Assembly: GCA_005883215.1 (NCBI GenBank)
Contig: VAYS01000030.1
Coordinates: 35,207-99,206, forward strand
DNA from: Actinomycetota bacterium
GTDB lineage: Bacteria > Actinomycetota > Thermoleophilia > Solirubrobacterales > Solirubrobacteraceae
Direction: 5' to 3'
DNA: 64,000 nt
Part shown: one piece after another, positions 17,361 to 26,581 of the stretch
Position numbering within the stretch: the stretch's first letter is position 1
Layout of the letters: each line of letters begins with the position of its first letter
Position numbers and translations under genes: made by a program
The notes under the pieces: generated by a model
The model's database searches: none
What the model was told of the DNA's origin: nothing
The model's input: the letters and a program-made list of their open reading frames with translations, nothing else

Positions 17361-17443
17361 GCCGAGGTAAGCGAGCTCTCCCGGCTACTCGTCGGGAGCC
17401 CGGCTCCGCTGATGCGGCGACCTCGGCCGCGCCCGATCTCTTC

Positions 17444-17471
17444 GTCACGCACCCTGGCGGCCGCCGGTTAT
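17444..17471 (+). promoter_or_regulatory. CGTCAC-type promoter of the calcineurin-like phosphatase
   Basis: GTCACG 17444-17449, 16-base spacer, GGTTAT 17466-17471; ATG at 17516. Confidence 0.65.
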
Positions 17472-17515
17472 CCGATCGAGATTCCCCAGCCCTCTACCAC
17501 CCCGAAGGGAGTGAC

Positions 17516-18592
17516 ATGGCCCGTCACCTCGGAATCAAAGATCGTTCCGCGCGCCAGCAGCTCCAGAGGTCCTTTCCACGCGTCGGGATCCAGCCGCTGC
17601 CCCAGCCCTATTCCCCCCGGCGGGTGAAGGCGGCCGATGTCGGGGCTACCGATCCCGGCGAGCCGCTGAGCTTCTTCGTGCTCGGGGACGTGGGCGGCAT
17701 CAAGGCTCCGGGTCCGCAGAACGCGGTGAGCGTGGCGATGGAGCAGCGGCAAGCCGAGGCGGCGTTCGCGCTGATCCTCGGGGACGTCGTGTATTTCAAC
17801 GGCCAGGAGATGGCTCTGGTCAACGGGGAGCAAACGGGTTACACGGACCAGTTCTACGAGGCCTACGCGAAGCTGGTACTGCCGATCGTGGCGTTCCCGG
17901 GCAACCACGACGGCGACCCGCAGCCGGGCGACACCTCGCTGGCGGGGTTCATGGCCAACTTCTGCGACACCAAGCCGCAGACTCCGCCCGAGGACCCCCA
18001 GCTCGAGTTCGGCCGGCACACCCAGACCCTGCCCTACTGCGAGTGGACGCTCGAACTCGACGCGGCCACGATCGTCGCGGTCTACACCAACGTCCCGTCG
18101 GGCGGTCACCTGGAGCCCGACCAGGTCGACCGGCTGACCCTGGAGCTAAAGGACGCCGACCCGGGCAAGCCGGTGATCGTCTGCCTGCACCATCCCCCGT
18201 ACTCGATCGACGCCCACCATGGCGGGAGCCAGCACATGGGCGATGCGCTCGATCAGGCGTTCGGCGACTCTGGACGGACGCCGGATCTCGTGCTCTCCGG
18301 GCACGTGCACGACTACCAGCGGTTCACCCGCGCGATCGGCGACAAGCAGGTTCCCTACATCGTCTCGGGCAACGGCGGCTACCACAACCTGCACAAGCTC
18401 GCCAGCGACGCCTCGCCCGGCGACAAGCTCGCCGACGGCGTTACGTTCGAGTACGGCGATGCCAGCCAGTACGGATTCCTCAAGCTCACCGTCGCCGGCG
18501 GAAAGATCTCCGGCGAGTACATCGGCGCCAAGCCCGGCACGATGCCCGACGGGTCCGACGCGCAGATCACGCCGGCTGTCGAGACGTTCTGA
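17516..18592 (+). CDS. Calcineurin-like metallophosphatase (purple acid phosphatase-like)
   Basis: 358 aa. Metal-binding blocks in order: SFFVLGDVGG, ALILGDVVYFNG, FPGNHDGD (GNHD), VCLHHPPYS and SGHVHDYQR (GHxH). These coordinate the two metal ions of the family, which hydrolyses phosphoesters. The C-terminus GEYIGAKPGTMPDGSDAQIT recurs as a remnant at 21972. GAAGGGAG upstream supports the ATG. No classical signal peptide is seen, although the CGTCAC-type promoter groups it with exported proteins. Confidence 0.9.
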   Translation: MARHLGIKDRSARQQLQRSFPRVGIQPLPQPYSPRRVKAADVGATDPGEPLSFFVLGDVGGIKAPGPQNAVSVAMEQRQAEAAFALILGDVVYFNGQEMALVNGEQTGYTDQFYEAYAKLVLPIVAFPGNHDGDPQPGDTSLAGFMANFCDTKPQTPPEDPQLEFGRHTQTLPYCEWTLELDAATIVAVYTNVPSGGHLEPDQVDRLTLELKDADPGKPVIVCLHHPPYSIDAHHGGSQHMGDALDQAFGDSGRTPDLVLSGHVHDYQRFTRAIGDKQVPYIVSGNGGYHNLHKLASDASPGDKLADGVTFEYGDASQYGFLKLTVAGGKISGEYIGAKPGTMPDGSDAQITPAVETF

Positions 18593-18724
18593 GCAACTCC
18601 GCTGTCCGGACCTTCGGACACGCCAAGGACAAGGAAAGAGGCGTCATAGTCCCTTCGCGCGCCGGTTCCTGCTGTAGGCGGCCCTTGCGATCCGCTCCGG
18701 CCCCCAGAGCTTGGGGCGCTCGCC

Positions 18725-19864
18725 TCACTGATACACGGCCAGCGGCAGGAGCACCACGAAGGGCGGCTTGAGGGTCACCGACTGCGCGATCTCATCGATC
18801 GTCCGCTTCTCGGTGCTGCAGCGGCGCCTCCCGCCCGATCGCGCGCTACGTAACTTTGCGCGCGCCCGCCGGCCTGGTGATCTGTACTTACAGACTCCCA
18901 ACTCCCTGCGCAGCGCGGGATCCGCGTTCAGCACCGCGTGGCCGAAAGCCGTCACCGTCGGTTGATCCACATAGGCTCGCGGATTCCCGAGGTTCATGTC
19001 GACGATCTTGCCGACCACGGTCACGTTGCCGGAAAGCAGGCTCTGCTCATGGGTGAGCCCGGCGAGGCGCATGGGAACTAGGAACTTGACCGTCCGGCGC
19101 CCTTGCCTTACCGATAGAACGAAAGGCAGCCTCGGGTTCGGCCCGAGATTCCGCTCGTAGCGTGCGACTGCATGACGCAGCGACCGAGGCAGCGTAGGGG
19201 CGGTAAATGGCACGGCCGGGGTCCTGAACGATCCCCGGAACACCGATGCGTTCCGAACGGTGGGCAGGGCCGCGGCGTACACCGGGAGGAAGAGGTGGGC
19301 GTTGTACAGACGCACGAAGTTGCCCTCGCCGACGCACCTGAGCTCGGCGGCGATGTCACGGGTGTTGATCAAGAAGGCGTCGACGCTTCCCAGCCATCGA
19401 TCCGACTCCAGGGGGTGGGGGACGTTGCATGAGCCTCGCCCGGTAAGCGCTTCACCACGTCCTCGCATCAGGGCCAGGAATGTGTCGAAGAGGTCTGCGG
19501 CCGTGGGGCTGACTGTCGCCTCGGTCGTCAGCCTTGACTGCTGGGACCCGCCTATTTGGGCGGACGTACCCGCCGAGAGGCTGGCCTGGATGCTCCGCGC
19601 CAGCTCTTTGGTGCGCTTCTCGCTGGATGGCAGCCCTCCCTCTGCCTGGCCCAGGTACGCAGACACGCGCGCGGCATCGAGATAGATGTACTCGGCCGGC
19701 GGCGTGTCCGACCTCTGTAGCGGCTCTGTCGCACCTCCGCTCTTGGCCAGCTGGACGAGTTCGATGGTCGCGAGGCTAACCACGAACACGATCAGGAGGA
19801 CGCCGCCGGCCTTTAGCACCTTGCATAGACGATCTCCTCGCGGTTCGGACGTTCCGGCCTGCAT
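18725..19864 (-). CDS. Membrane-anchored protein with a DUF6414-like domain
   Basis: 379 aa from ATG 19864, placed downstream of the promoter at 19955; the frame is open further upstream but that part would lie across the promoter. TM helix at about 19-40 (AGGVLLIVFVVSLATIELVQL). The outer or mature part starts AEYIYLDAARVSAYLGQAEGG and has a Ser/Gly-rich segment and TAADLFDTFLALM, a layout I associate with DUF6414-type proteins. The Lys/Arg-rich segment near 330-355 is followed by a hydrophobic end. Function unknown; the domain match is tentative. Confidence 0.6.
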   Translation of the reverse strand: MQAGTSEPRGDRLCKVLKAGGVLLIVFVVSLATIELVQLAKSGGATEPLQRSDTPPAEYIYLDAARVSAYLGQAEGGLPSSEKRTKELARSIQASLSAGTSAQIGGSQQSRLTTEATVSPTAADLFDTFLALMRGRGEALTGRGSCNVPHPLESDRWLGSVDAFLINTRDIAAELRCVGEGNFVRLYNAHLFLPVYAAALPTVRNASVFRGSFRTPAVPFTAPTLPRSLRHAVARYERNLGPNPRLPFVLSVRQGRRTVKFLVPMRLAGLTHEQSLLSGNVTVVGKIVDMNLGNPRAYVDQPTVTAFGHAVLNADPALRRELGVCKYRSPGRRARAKLRSARSGGRRRCSTEKRTIDEIAQSVTLKPPFVVLLPLAVYQ

Positions 19865-19928
19865 CTCGGCGCATGCGGATCTCGAGTTCGCGGAAAGAGG
19901 GCCTTCCCGCAGGCGATCCCTCTTGGAA

Positions 19929-19955
19929 ACAACCGGCACCCGCGGCTGGTGTGAC
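19929..19955 (-). promoter_or_regulatory. CGTCAC-type promoter, 15-base spacer
   Basis: Minus strand GTCACA (19955-19950), 15-base spacer, GGTTGT (19934-19929). It argues for the downstream ATG at 19864 as the real start. Confidence 0.55.
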
Positions 19956-20175
19956 GGCGAAGCACACCGGAGGCAAGTGGGCACCCTGGCCACCGGTCAT
20001 CCCTGATACCGGACGAGACCAAGGCCGAGTTGGGCCTCATGCTCGCCCTTACTCGCAAAACCTGTCAGAAGTACAGGGCCGGCGAGGACATGGGGGGTCT
20101 TAGTTCTGGATGTCCAGTGGCCTAGGGCGATCAGCTGAGTCGGAACGCCGGCGCGCTCCCAGCTCGGGATGTCCC

Positions 20176-20203
20176 GTCACGGCATGGATGCCCGCTGGCT
20201 TCT
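20176..20203 (+). promoter_or_regulatory. CGTCAC-type promoter of the polytopic membrane protein
   Basis: GTCACG 20176-20181, 16-base spacer, GCTTCT 20198-20203 followed by TAG, close to ACTTCTTA at 16927 and CATTCTTA at 25315. The rest of 19956-20391 shows no other gene. Confidence 0.5.
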
Positions 20204-20391
20204 TAGCTCAGAGACAGCTCGTGAGCACCGCACGATCAGCACAGAGCCGATCACCGCAGGTGTTCTGGTGGGCGCGACGCCACAGCGAGCGCCCGATGCT
20301 CGAGCAGGCGGAGTGCAGACGTTCCGACTGCACGCAAAGCGGCGAGACCCCTTTTGACATCTATTGTCGCGCGACCGCCGCTTCCCACTTC

Positions 20392-21690
20392 ATGCCCCTA
20401 GGAGGGACGACCGCGAGCAACGCGTTCGTCGCGAGTATCGCGTGCGTCACTCTCGCCGCTCTTGTCTTTTGGAGCACGAACGCTCCCACTCTGGCCCCTC
20501 TCTACGTTGGCGCTGCTCTCATCGGGGCCCCTGTCCTTTGTCTGCCTCTGCGGCTCTTTCCGACCTCGCGTGTGATCGCCCTGTGTGGATGGGGCGGGCT
20601 GTTCGCCATCGCGGCTGCGTGGCGCGACGGAGTGTTCGATAGCAGGGCCGAGCTGCTGATCGTAAGCGGGACGGTCGCCGCGCTTCTGCTTGCCCTCGTG
20701 GCGACGGTCGGGGTCGAGAACGAGGCCACTGATCACCGAGAGCACTCGTCCCCTCGCCTACTGGCGACGCTGTGGGTGCTCGCCCTCGGACTGATCATTC
20801 TGCGATTACTACTTGGCGCCCGAGCAGGGACGATCAGCGACGCGCACCAACAGTGGATCACGCGCTCCGCGGAGGTGTGCGCTGCCCTAATGCCGGTCGT
20901 GATCGCGGTCGGCGCTTTTCTTCACGGAGCACGCACCGCGGACGTCAGAGTCGTATATAAGCCGCCCCGACGACATACAGCCGCTCGTTTCCGGCGGCCC
21001 CTTAACCCGGTGCTGCCTGTGGGGATGGAGCGCTCGTCTCTCCTGCGCCTTACGCATGTCGTAACCGTGATTGGGGTTCGGGTCGCTGCCCTCTTGGTCG
21101 CCGGGACGGAGCAGGTCCTCGCCGGCTTTTTCTGGCTCTGGCACTTGGTCGTCATCGCCGCTGCGCTGACCGCGCATCGTCTAAGAGTCTGGACGACCTG
21201 GCTATGGGCGGCTTGCGCGGCAGCGACAGCGCGCGCCGCTCAAATAGTCGCGGATGGCTTCGGAGTGTTCGTGGCCGGAGCGCAGCACTGGTTCACCTCG
21301 GTGGTTCTCGCCACATTGCTCTTCGCGAGTGCCGCGGCCGCCAGCGTCATGGGCTGCGTCTGGTTCCAGTCGTACCTGCTAGGCGGAGCCTTCTGGCAGG
21401 GACCGGTCGCATTCGCGTTGGCCGGCGTGGCCGTCGCGGTGCTCACGCTCTCATGGTGGGCTCTTACAAAACAGCCGTGGGCTCGTGTGAGTGACGGTGC
21501 CCAGCACAACAGTACTCAGGCGAGCCCCGGCCTCCTCATCGGCTTGCTCGCAATTGCCTGGCTCGACGGGATAGCTGGGCTCGCCGGTCTCGGTCCTATC
21601 CGTCCCGGTGCTATGACGATCGGCGGCACCGTCGTTATGGTCGCTGTCACCGCGGTGGTGCTCACCCGGGCTAGAGCCGGAGCGTCCTGA
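20392..21690 (+). CDS. Polytopic integral membrane protein, unknown function
   Basis: 432 aa from ATG 20392. GTG 20221 in the same frame is an alternative start, 18 bases after the promoter hexamer. About ten hydrophobic segments are visible, for example VASIACVTLAALVFWS, LYVGAALIGAPVLCLPL, LLIVSGTVAALLLALVATVGV, LWVLALGLIILRLLLG, FFWLWHLVVIAAALTA and GTVVMVAVTAVVL. A loop with RRHTAARFRRP is strongly basic. There are no transporter signatures I recognise. Confidence 0.75.
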   Translation: MPLGGTTASNAFVASIACVTLAALVFWSTNAPTLAPLYVGAALIGAPVLCLPLRLFPTSRVIALCGWGGLFAIAAAWRDGVFDSRAELLIVSGTVAALLLALVATVGVENEATDHREHSSPRLLATLWVLALGLIILRLLLGARAGTISDAHQQWITRSAEVCAALMPVVIAVGAFLHGARTADVRVVYKPPRRHTAARFRRPLNPVLPVGMERSSLLRLTHVVTVIGVRVAALLVAGTEQVLAGFFWLWHLVVIAAALTAHRLRVWTTWLWAACAAATARAAQIVADGFGVFVAGAQHWFTSVVLATLLFASAAAASVMGCVWFQSYLLGGAFWQGPVAFALAGVAVAVLTLSWWALTKQPWARVSDGAQHNSTQASPGLLIGLLAIAWLDGIAGLAGLGPIRPGAMTIGGTVVMVAVTAVVLTRARAGAS

Positions 21691-21971
21691 CGCTCGCTCG
21701 AATTGTGAGGCATCTGAGCTCCGCCAGTCAGCCGGCCACCACCAGCACGCGCCCGCATTTGGCCTTCGTACGGCTGCCCGTTCGAACCCACGGGCGGTAC
21801 GGCAGCGGCATCTACTAGTAGGCCATCCCATTTGAGCTAGTCGTGCTGAGAGCTCTATCCCCGCGGCGTTGCAGTGCGCACCGCACGACGATGGGCGCCG
21901 TTGCGCGGCGGGCAGGACGCCAGCACGGTGCGAGCATCGGGCAGAGAACCTGTCACGGAACGGCGCAAGAT

Positions 21972-22072
21972 GTCGGCGACGCAAGATGCCCGGCGAGTAT
22001 GTGGGCGCCAAGCCCGGCTCGATGTCCGACGGCTCCGACGCTCAGATCAGCCCTGGCCCCGATACGTTCTGA
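21972..22072 (+). pseudogene. 3' remnant of a second calcineurin-like phosphatase gene
   Basis: The translation GEYVGAKPGSMSDGSDAQIS-PGPDTF-stop matches the last residues of the phosphatase at 17516 (GEYIGAKPGTMPDGSDAQIT-PAVETF-stop). DNA similarity begins near 21972 with a one-base gap and stops there; nothing of the catalytic part remains. The preceding 21691-21971 holds nothing I recognise. Confidence 0.75.
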
Positions 22073-22130
22073 CCGGAGGGATCTACTTGCTCGGACACCC
22101 TAAAAGGCCCCGAGCGTCGCGATAGCCGCG

Positions 22131-22337
22131 CTACAGCTCCTGCACGTTGACCGCCCGCGGGCCCTTGTCCCCGGCCTCGGCCTCGTAAGACACCCTGGCG
22201 CCCTCCGCCAGCGAGCGAAAGCCCTCGCCACCCGCGATCGCCCGATAGTGGACGAACAGGTCCTCGCCCCCCTCGTCGGGCGAGATGAAGCCGAAGCCCT
22301 TCTCCTCGCTGAACCATTTCACCGTGCCGGTAGGCAT
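22131..22337 (-). CDS. csp: CspA-family cold-shock protein
   Basis: 68 aa. [20 protein letters not shown] carries the RNP1 motif KGFGFI and DLFVHY the RNP2-like motif, the single-strand RNA/DNA-binding surface of the cold-shock domain. It acts as an RNA chaperone in the cytoplasm. It begins 42 bases after the stop of the large phosphoesterase gene on the same strand and could be read through from it. Confidence 0.95.
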   Translation of the reverse strand: MPTGTVKWFSEEKGFGFISPDEGGEDLFVHYRAIAGGEGFRSLAEGARVSYEAEAGDKGPRAVNVQEL

Positions 22338-22379
22338 GCAGTTCTCGCTGGTCCAACCCGCCTCCGCCGTCCCGCCCCG

Positions 22380-25148
22380 TCAGTGGTCCCCGTCGCCGTG
22401 CCGCTCCAGCCACGCCTTGGCGTTTCCGTGCCGGGCCAGGACGCGGAGCACCCCGACCGCGCGCGCGTGCTCGATCGGCGAGGCGTGGGGTCCGGGCGCC
22501 GGCGGCCGGGAGGCGTCGCCGTGGACGCTGTGCCACAGGATCTGGTCGGAGACCTCCTGGGGCACGGCGTCGAGCTTGGTCCAGGGCAACGCCGCCGACA
22601 TCGCCGCCGCCGGCGCGTTGGCCCCGTTGATCTGGGTCAGCGACTGGGTCGGCTGGATCGCCGTGTAGCGGGTGCCGGAGACGCTGGGGGTGGTGGTGAA
22701 CGCGTCGTACATCGGCGTGGCGTAGCCGTCGTTGAGCGACAGCTGCCCCAGGCCGAGGATCAGCTCGATCGTGCGGATCACCGAGTACTGGTCATACCGG
22801 GTGGGCACCTCGGGCCCGCCGCGCTGGGCCCAGGGGCTCATCACCAGGGCCGGCATGCGGTGGGCGTCGACGTGGTCGGCGCCGTCCTGGGAGTCGTCCT
22901 CGACGACGAAGATCGCCGTGTTCGACCAGATGGAGGAGTGCGAGATGAGGTCGACGATCTGTCCCAGCGCGAGGTCGTTGTCGGCGATCAGCGCCTGCGG
23001 GGAGTAGCCCCCCGGGGAGGTGCCGTTGGTGTGGTCGTTGGGCAGGATCATGTAGTTGAGCGCCGGCACCGTGCCGGTCGCCACCTGGGCCGAGAACTCG
23101 GCGGCGAAGTCGTTGAACCGGCTCGCCGGCGCGGTGACGGTGCCCGAGGTCCCCAGCGCGCCCGAGTCCTGGGTGCACGTCGTCGGCGCGATCGTCGGTC
23201 CCCCGCCGCCGGTCAGCGAGCAGCCGATCTGGAGGTTGCCGGGGTACTGGACGTCGGTGTTGGCCACCACCGAGGAGTAGGTCGGGCGCCCGTCGTTGGC
23301 GGTCGGGCTGACCCCGGCCGCCTGCTCGCCGTAGTTGCGGAACGAGATCCCCTGGCGAACCGCTTGGTCGAAGAGGAAGTCGTTGGGCGGGAACGTCACC
23401 GGGAAGACGCCGAAGTCGAACGCCCGCCCGCGGCCCGAGTAGTTGGCCGGGGTGGCGCGCTGGACGTAGTCGGTGGCGTAGCCGCCCGAGGTGATCAGGT
23501 GCCCGTCGACCGAGACCTCGGAGTCGGCGTAGACGTGGTCGAGCAGCGAGAAGCTGCGCGAAAGGGCATGGGCGTTGGGGGTGATGCCCCCGGTCGGGCC
23601 CGCGACGCCGTTGTCGTCGAACAGCTCGAGCGCGGCGCTGCCGTCGCCGCGCGGGTCCGAGCCGAAGATCTGGTCGTAGGTGCGGTTCTCGCGCACGATG
23701 TAGAAGACGTGCTTGATCTTGTTGCTGGGGCCGCTGCCGGTGGAGCCGACCACCGGGGTCCCGGCCGGCGGGCTCTCGGCGTTTGACGGCTGGACCTGGG
23801 CGTCGGCCGCCGGCGTGTAGCCGGCCATCTGGGCGTCGGTCGGCGTGGCGAGCACGCCGGCGTAGCCGGTCAGCATGTCGAGCACGTAGGAGCCGTAGGG
23901 CGCGTTGCCGTCGAAGACGTAGTTGGTGTTCGGGCCGGCGCCCAGGCCCTTGCCCGCCACCCAGGCGAGGTTGGCCCCGTCGGGGGTGATCTTGACGTCG
24001 GTGGGGTAGGCGTCGGTCGGCAGCTTGCCGATCACGGTGTCGGCCTGGGCGCCGCCCGAGCGCGAGGTGAGCGCGATCGCCGCGACCGCGTCCTCGCCGG
24101 AGTCGGCGCTGTAGAGGGTCTGGCCGTCGGGCGACTCGGCCAGCGAGACCGGCGCCGCGCCGGTGCCCTGGGGCCGCGCCACGGACACCTGCTGCGAGAC
24201 GGTGTCGCTTGAGGTGTTTATGACCGCGACGGAGTCGCGGTTGGTGACGGCCACGTACAGGGCCGGGCGCGAGGGGTCGGCGACCATCCCCTCGGGGTGC
24301 GCCCCCTGGTCGCCCTGCGCTCCGCCCAGGCCCGAGATCGTCGCGCTGACGTGCGCGCCGCCGCTGAGGCCGATCACCGAGACGGTTCCGCTGTACTCGT
24401 TGGAGACATAGGCGCGTCCTTGGGGGTCGAACGCGACCTGGGCGGGGTACTGGCCGACCTGGACGAACGACGCGCCGCCGGTGGCCAGGTTGACCACCGC
24501 CGCCTGGTCGGCCTGGTTGAGCGCCACGACCAGCGTCTGCCCGTCGGGGGAAACGGCGAGGCCCTCGGGCCAGCTGGCGCTCACCGGGGGGACCGACTTC
24601 TCGCGCCCGTCGATCGTCTGGTGCGGGGCGGCGACCCCGATCGGGGACTGCTCGGTCGCCTGGCCGCTGGTGGTGTCCACGCTGAAGACGTGCACGACGT
24701 CGCCGGAGTTGCCCTGGGTGGGCCCCTCGGTCGGCGACGATCCCGTTGCCTCGCCCGAGACGTAGGCGTGCGCCCCGTCGGGGGAGAAGGCGACGCCCCC
24801 GTAGGCACCCGGCAGCGGCAGCGTCTGCACGACCGAGCCGCTGGACACGTTCATGATCCGCACGTCGTCGGAGCCGTGCCCCGAGTCGACCGCCCACAGG
24901 TAGTGACCGTCGGGGGTCAGCGCGCTGCCGGTCGGGAAGTTGCCCAGCGCCGTGGTGCGCCCGACCGGGTTGAGCACGCGCCCGTTGCCGGTGGTGCTCA
25001 GGCTCGGCCCGATCTCGCCGCTGGTGCTGGCCGACGCGACGCCGCTGAATCCGACCAGTAGGAGGCTCGCGGCGGCGATCGCCGCCCGCAGGCCAGCGGA
25101 GCGGGCCCCGAGCGGAGCGGCGGTGACGAGCGGAGCGAGCTTGCGCAC
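22380..25148 (-). CDS. Secreted beta-propeller / phosphoesterase fusion
   Basis: 922 aa. The signal peptide is near 20-40. Residues about 60-430 are YVTN/YncE-like propeller repeats (VAFSPDGAHAYVSG, AVSPDGQTLVVALNQADQAAVV, VAFDPQGRAYVSNEYSGTVSV). From about 474 follows a phosphoesterase domain of the phospholipase-C family (IKHVFYIVRENRTYDQIFGS, then LLDHVYADSEVSVDGH, IFVVEDDSQDGADHVDAHR). It is probably an extracellular phosphohydrolase with a propeller for substrate or partner binding. The GTG start has AGGGAGG upstream. Confidence 0.9.
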   Translation of the reverse strand: MRKLAPLVTAAPLGARSAGLRAAIAAASLLLVGFSGVASASTSGEIGPSLSTTGNGRVLNPVGRTTALGNFPTGSALTPDGHYLWAVDSGHGSDDVRIMNVSSGSVVQTLPLPGAYGGVAFSPDGAHAYVSGEATGSSPTEGPTQGNSGDVVHVFSVDTTSGQATEQSPIGVAAPHQTIDGREKSVPPVSASWPEGLAVSPDGQTLVVALNQADQAAVVNLATGGASFVQVGQYPAQVAFDPQGRAYVSNEYSGTVSVIGLSGGAHVSATISGLGGAQGDQGAHPEGMVADPSRPALYVAVTNRDSVAVINTSSDTVSQQVSVARPQGTGAAPVSLAESPDGQTLYSADSGEDAVAAIALTSRSGGAQADTVIGKLPTDAYPTDVKITPDGANLAWVAGKGLGAGPNTNYVFDGNAPYGSYVLDMLTGYAGVLATPTDAQMAGYTPAADAQVQPSNAESPPAGTPVVGSTGSGPSNKIKHVFYIVRENRTYDQIFGSDPRGDGSAALELFDDNGVAGPTGGITPNAHALSRSFSLLDHVYADSEVSVDGHLITSGGYATDYVQRATPANYSGRGRAFDFGVFPVTFPPNDFLFDQAVRQGISFRNYGEQAAGVSPTANDGRPTYSSVVANTDVQYPGNLQIGCSLTGGGGPTIAPTTCTQDSGALGTSGTVTAPASRFNDFAAEFSAQVATGTVPALNYMILPNDHTNGTSPGGYSPQALIADNDLALGQIVDLISHSSIWSNTAIFVVEDDSQDGADHVDAHRMPALVMSPWAQRGGPEVPTRYDQYSVIRTIELILGLGQLSLNDGYATPMYDAFTTTPSVSGTRYTAIQPTQSLTQINGANAPAAAMSAALPWTKLDAVPQEVSDQILWHSVHGDASRPPAPGPHASPIEHARAVGVLRVLARHGNAKAWLERHGDGDH

Positions 25149-25225
25149 GGGGTGCCTCCCTTGGTCGGTCCAACGCCCACGGACGAGCCCCCGGCGCCGG
25201 ACTATCGCGATTCCTTTGCCCTCAA

Positions 25226-25252
25226 AGAACCGCCGCGCCCCGAGCGTGTGAC
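25226..25252 (-). promoter_or_regulatory. CGTCAC-type promoter, 15-base spacer
   Basis: Minus strand GTCACA (25252-25247), 15-base spacer, GGTTCT (25231-25226). It forms a divergent pair with the site at 25293. Confidence 0.6.
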
Positions 25253-25292
25253 GTGAAGTTTCGGTGACCTCGGCGCGGTCGGCGAATTCGCC

Positions 25293-25320
25293 GTCACGTT
25301 CCCAGGGGCTCGCGCATTCT
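25293..25320 (+). promoter_or_regulatory. CGTCAC-type promoter of the 25423 gene
   Basis: GTCACG 25293-25298, 16-base spacer, CATTCT 25315-25320, then TAG as at 16927 and 7327. Leader of about 95 bases. Confidence 0.65.
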
Positions 25321-25422
25321 TAGCGCTATAGGGACGATCGTCTGGGCGGCGAGGGGGTCCCGCTGGGACCACACGACTCGAAGGTCGCCCGGCTCGGCCC
25401 TATTCCGGCGTCCGCTAGACGA

Positions 25423-25896
25423 ATGAAACGACGAATGAGCACGAGATCACCGGATCGTGTCCGCGCGAGTATCGCTCTCCTCGCGGCGCTCTGCGGGTTC
25501 GCCACCACGATGGCGCCGGCCGCCGAGCTCGCGTCGGGTGCGACCGCGCTCCATTACAAGCAGGGTCATCTGACCCTGCGCCTTCCACCGCCGGGGCATC
25601 AAAGCAGGACCCCCCGCAGGCAGATGCGGCTTCCCGCTGGCCTGCCCGGCTACTACATCTCGATGCGGATCATTCGCTCCGACGGAAGGGCCCTCCCGCC
25701 GGCCCCCCGCGGCCGCACGATTTACCTCCGGGGGTCCCATGGCGAGGACCTGGTCGCGCTGACCCTCACCTCGGGCTACGACCCCAAGCGCGGACGCCTG
25801 CGCTACGGCGTGATCATCAAGAACCTGCGCGTCCGCAACTACAGGAGCAAGCGCGCGGGCTTGAGCGCGCTGGTCACCGTCGCCTATCGCTCGTGA
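25423..25896 (+). CDS. Secreted hypothetical protein, 157 aa
   Basis: N-terminus MKRRMSTRSPDRVRASIALLAALCGFATTMAPAAELA is a signal peptide. The mature part is beta-rich and basic (LHYKQGHLTLRLPPPG, YYISMRIIRSDGRALP, VALTLTSGYDPKRGRLRYGVIIKNLRVRNY). No family recognised. Confidence 0.65.
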   Translation: MKRRMSTRSPDRVRASIALLAALCGFATTMAPAAELASGATALHYKQGHLTLRLPPPGHQSRTPRRQMRLPAGLPGYYISMRIIRSDGRALPPAPRGRTIYLRGSHGEDLVALTLTSGYDPKRGRLRYGVIIKNLRVRNYRSKRAGLSALVTVAYRS

Positions 25897-25978
25897 AAGC
25901 GATCAACGGCCAACGCTGCGTGTCGCAAATCCTTCCAGCTCACACTCAAAGTCAACCCACCACTAGGAGGAAGGAAGC

Positions 25979-26428
25979 ATGAAGAAGCTCATCATGTCGC
26001 TCGTACCGATCGCCGCGGTTGCGGCGATCGCCACGGCGGCAAGCCCGGCCCCCGCGGCCGCACCGCCGTGTATCTCAGGCAGCACGTGGTGTGGGTGGAC
26101 GGACACCAGCGGCAACCAGGTCACCCATAGCGACAACGCAGGCGATCCGTTCTACTGGACGGGGTTCGGAAGCGGGAGCGCCAACGGCAACAGCCACTAC
26201 TGCGTCAACCCAAGCATCAGCGCGGCTGACGCCCACAACTGCTCGACTGCCGGCAGCTTCGGCGTCGCGCCGATCGATCCGGACCCGAGCGAGCAGTGGG
26301 CCGGTTACGTCGCCCCAGCCAAAGTCGGCTGCAGCCACAACCCCGACGGTTCGGGTAACTGCCCCCCAAGCTCGATCGGCGGGTTCTACGTCGAGGTCGA
26401 AAACACGGGAGTCGGTTTCAAAGAGTAG
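25979..26428 (+). CDS. Secreted Gly/Ser/Cys-containing protein, 149 aa
   Basis: Excellent Shine-Dalgarno (AGGAGGAAGGAAGC) before the ATG. Signal peptide MKKLIMSLVPIAAVAAIATAASPAPAAA. The mature protein has six Cys (CISGSTWCGW, HYCVNP, NCS, GCSHNP, NCPP), suggesting disulphide-stabilised extracellular structure. Function unknown. A strong terminator follows. Confidence 0.75.
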   Translation: MKKLIMSLVPIAAVAAIATAASPAPAAAPPCISGSTWCGWTDTSGNQVTHSDNAGDPFYWTGFGSGSANGNSHYCVNPSISAADAHNCSTAGSFGVAPIDPDPSEQWAGYVAPAKVGCSHNPDGSGNCPPSSIGGFYVEVENTGVGFKE

Positions 26429-26454
26429 CGACGCAGTAGTTCGTCGATGAGGTT

Positions 26455-26486
26455 CTGCCGGCTGGGTCCTCGGACCCAGCCGGCAG
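26455..26486. terminator. Strong hairpin terminator
   Basis: Perfect 15-bp stem, CTGCCGGCTGGGTCC (26455-26469) and its complement (26472-26486), with a two-base spacer. It has no T-tract, as is common in actinobacteria. It separates the 25979 gene from the next promoter. Confidence 0.8.
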
Positions 26487-26512
26487 CCTGTCTGGGGGCT
26501 GCGTCGACGGGC

Positions 26513-26540
26513 GTCACGTTTCGGGGCATCCAGCCGTTGT
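26513..26540 (+). promoter_or_regulatory. CGTCAC-type promoter of the phosphoesterase/repeat gene
   Basis: GTCACG 26513-26518, 16-base spacer, CGTTGT 26535-26540. An in-frame ATG follows 5 bases later at 26546, and a second with GGAG at 26582. Confidence 0.7.
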
Positions 26541-26581
26541 CCTGGATGGGCCTACACACGAGCACGGAACGCGGAGCGAGC

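Noticed and set aside
21770..21815. tRNA-like TTCGAAC sequence that might be a tRNA end or att site
   Set aside because: The flanking bases pair around a 10-base loop, not a 7-base T-loop, and no acceptor or anticodon arm can be built.
21950..21990. GTCACG near the phosphatase remnant
   Set aside because: No suitable second hexamer at 15-17 bases.
22792..25173. 793-codon minus-strand frame overlapping the propeller/phosphoesterase gene
   Set aside because: Same strand, other frame; Arg-rich low-complexity translation with no recognisable domain, while the chosen frame has clear propeller and phosphoesterase motifs.
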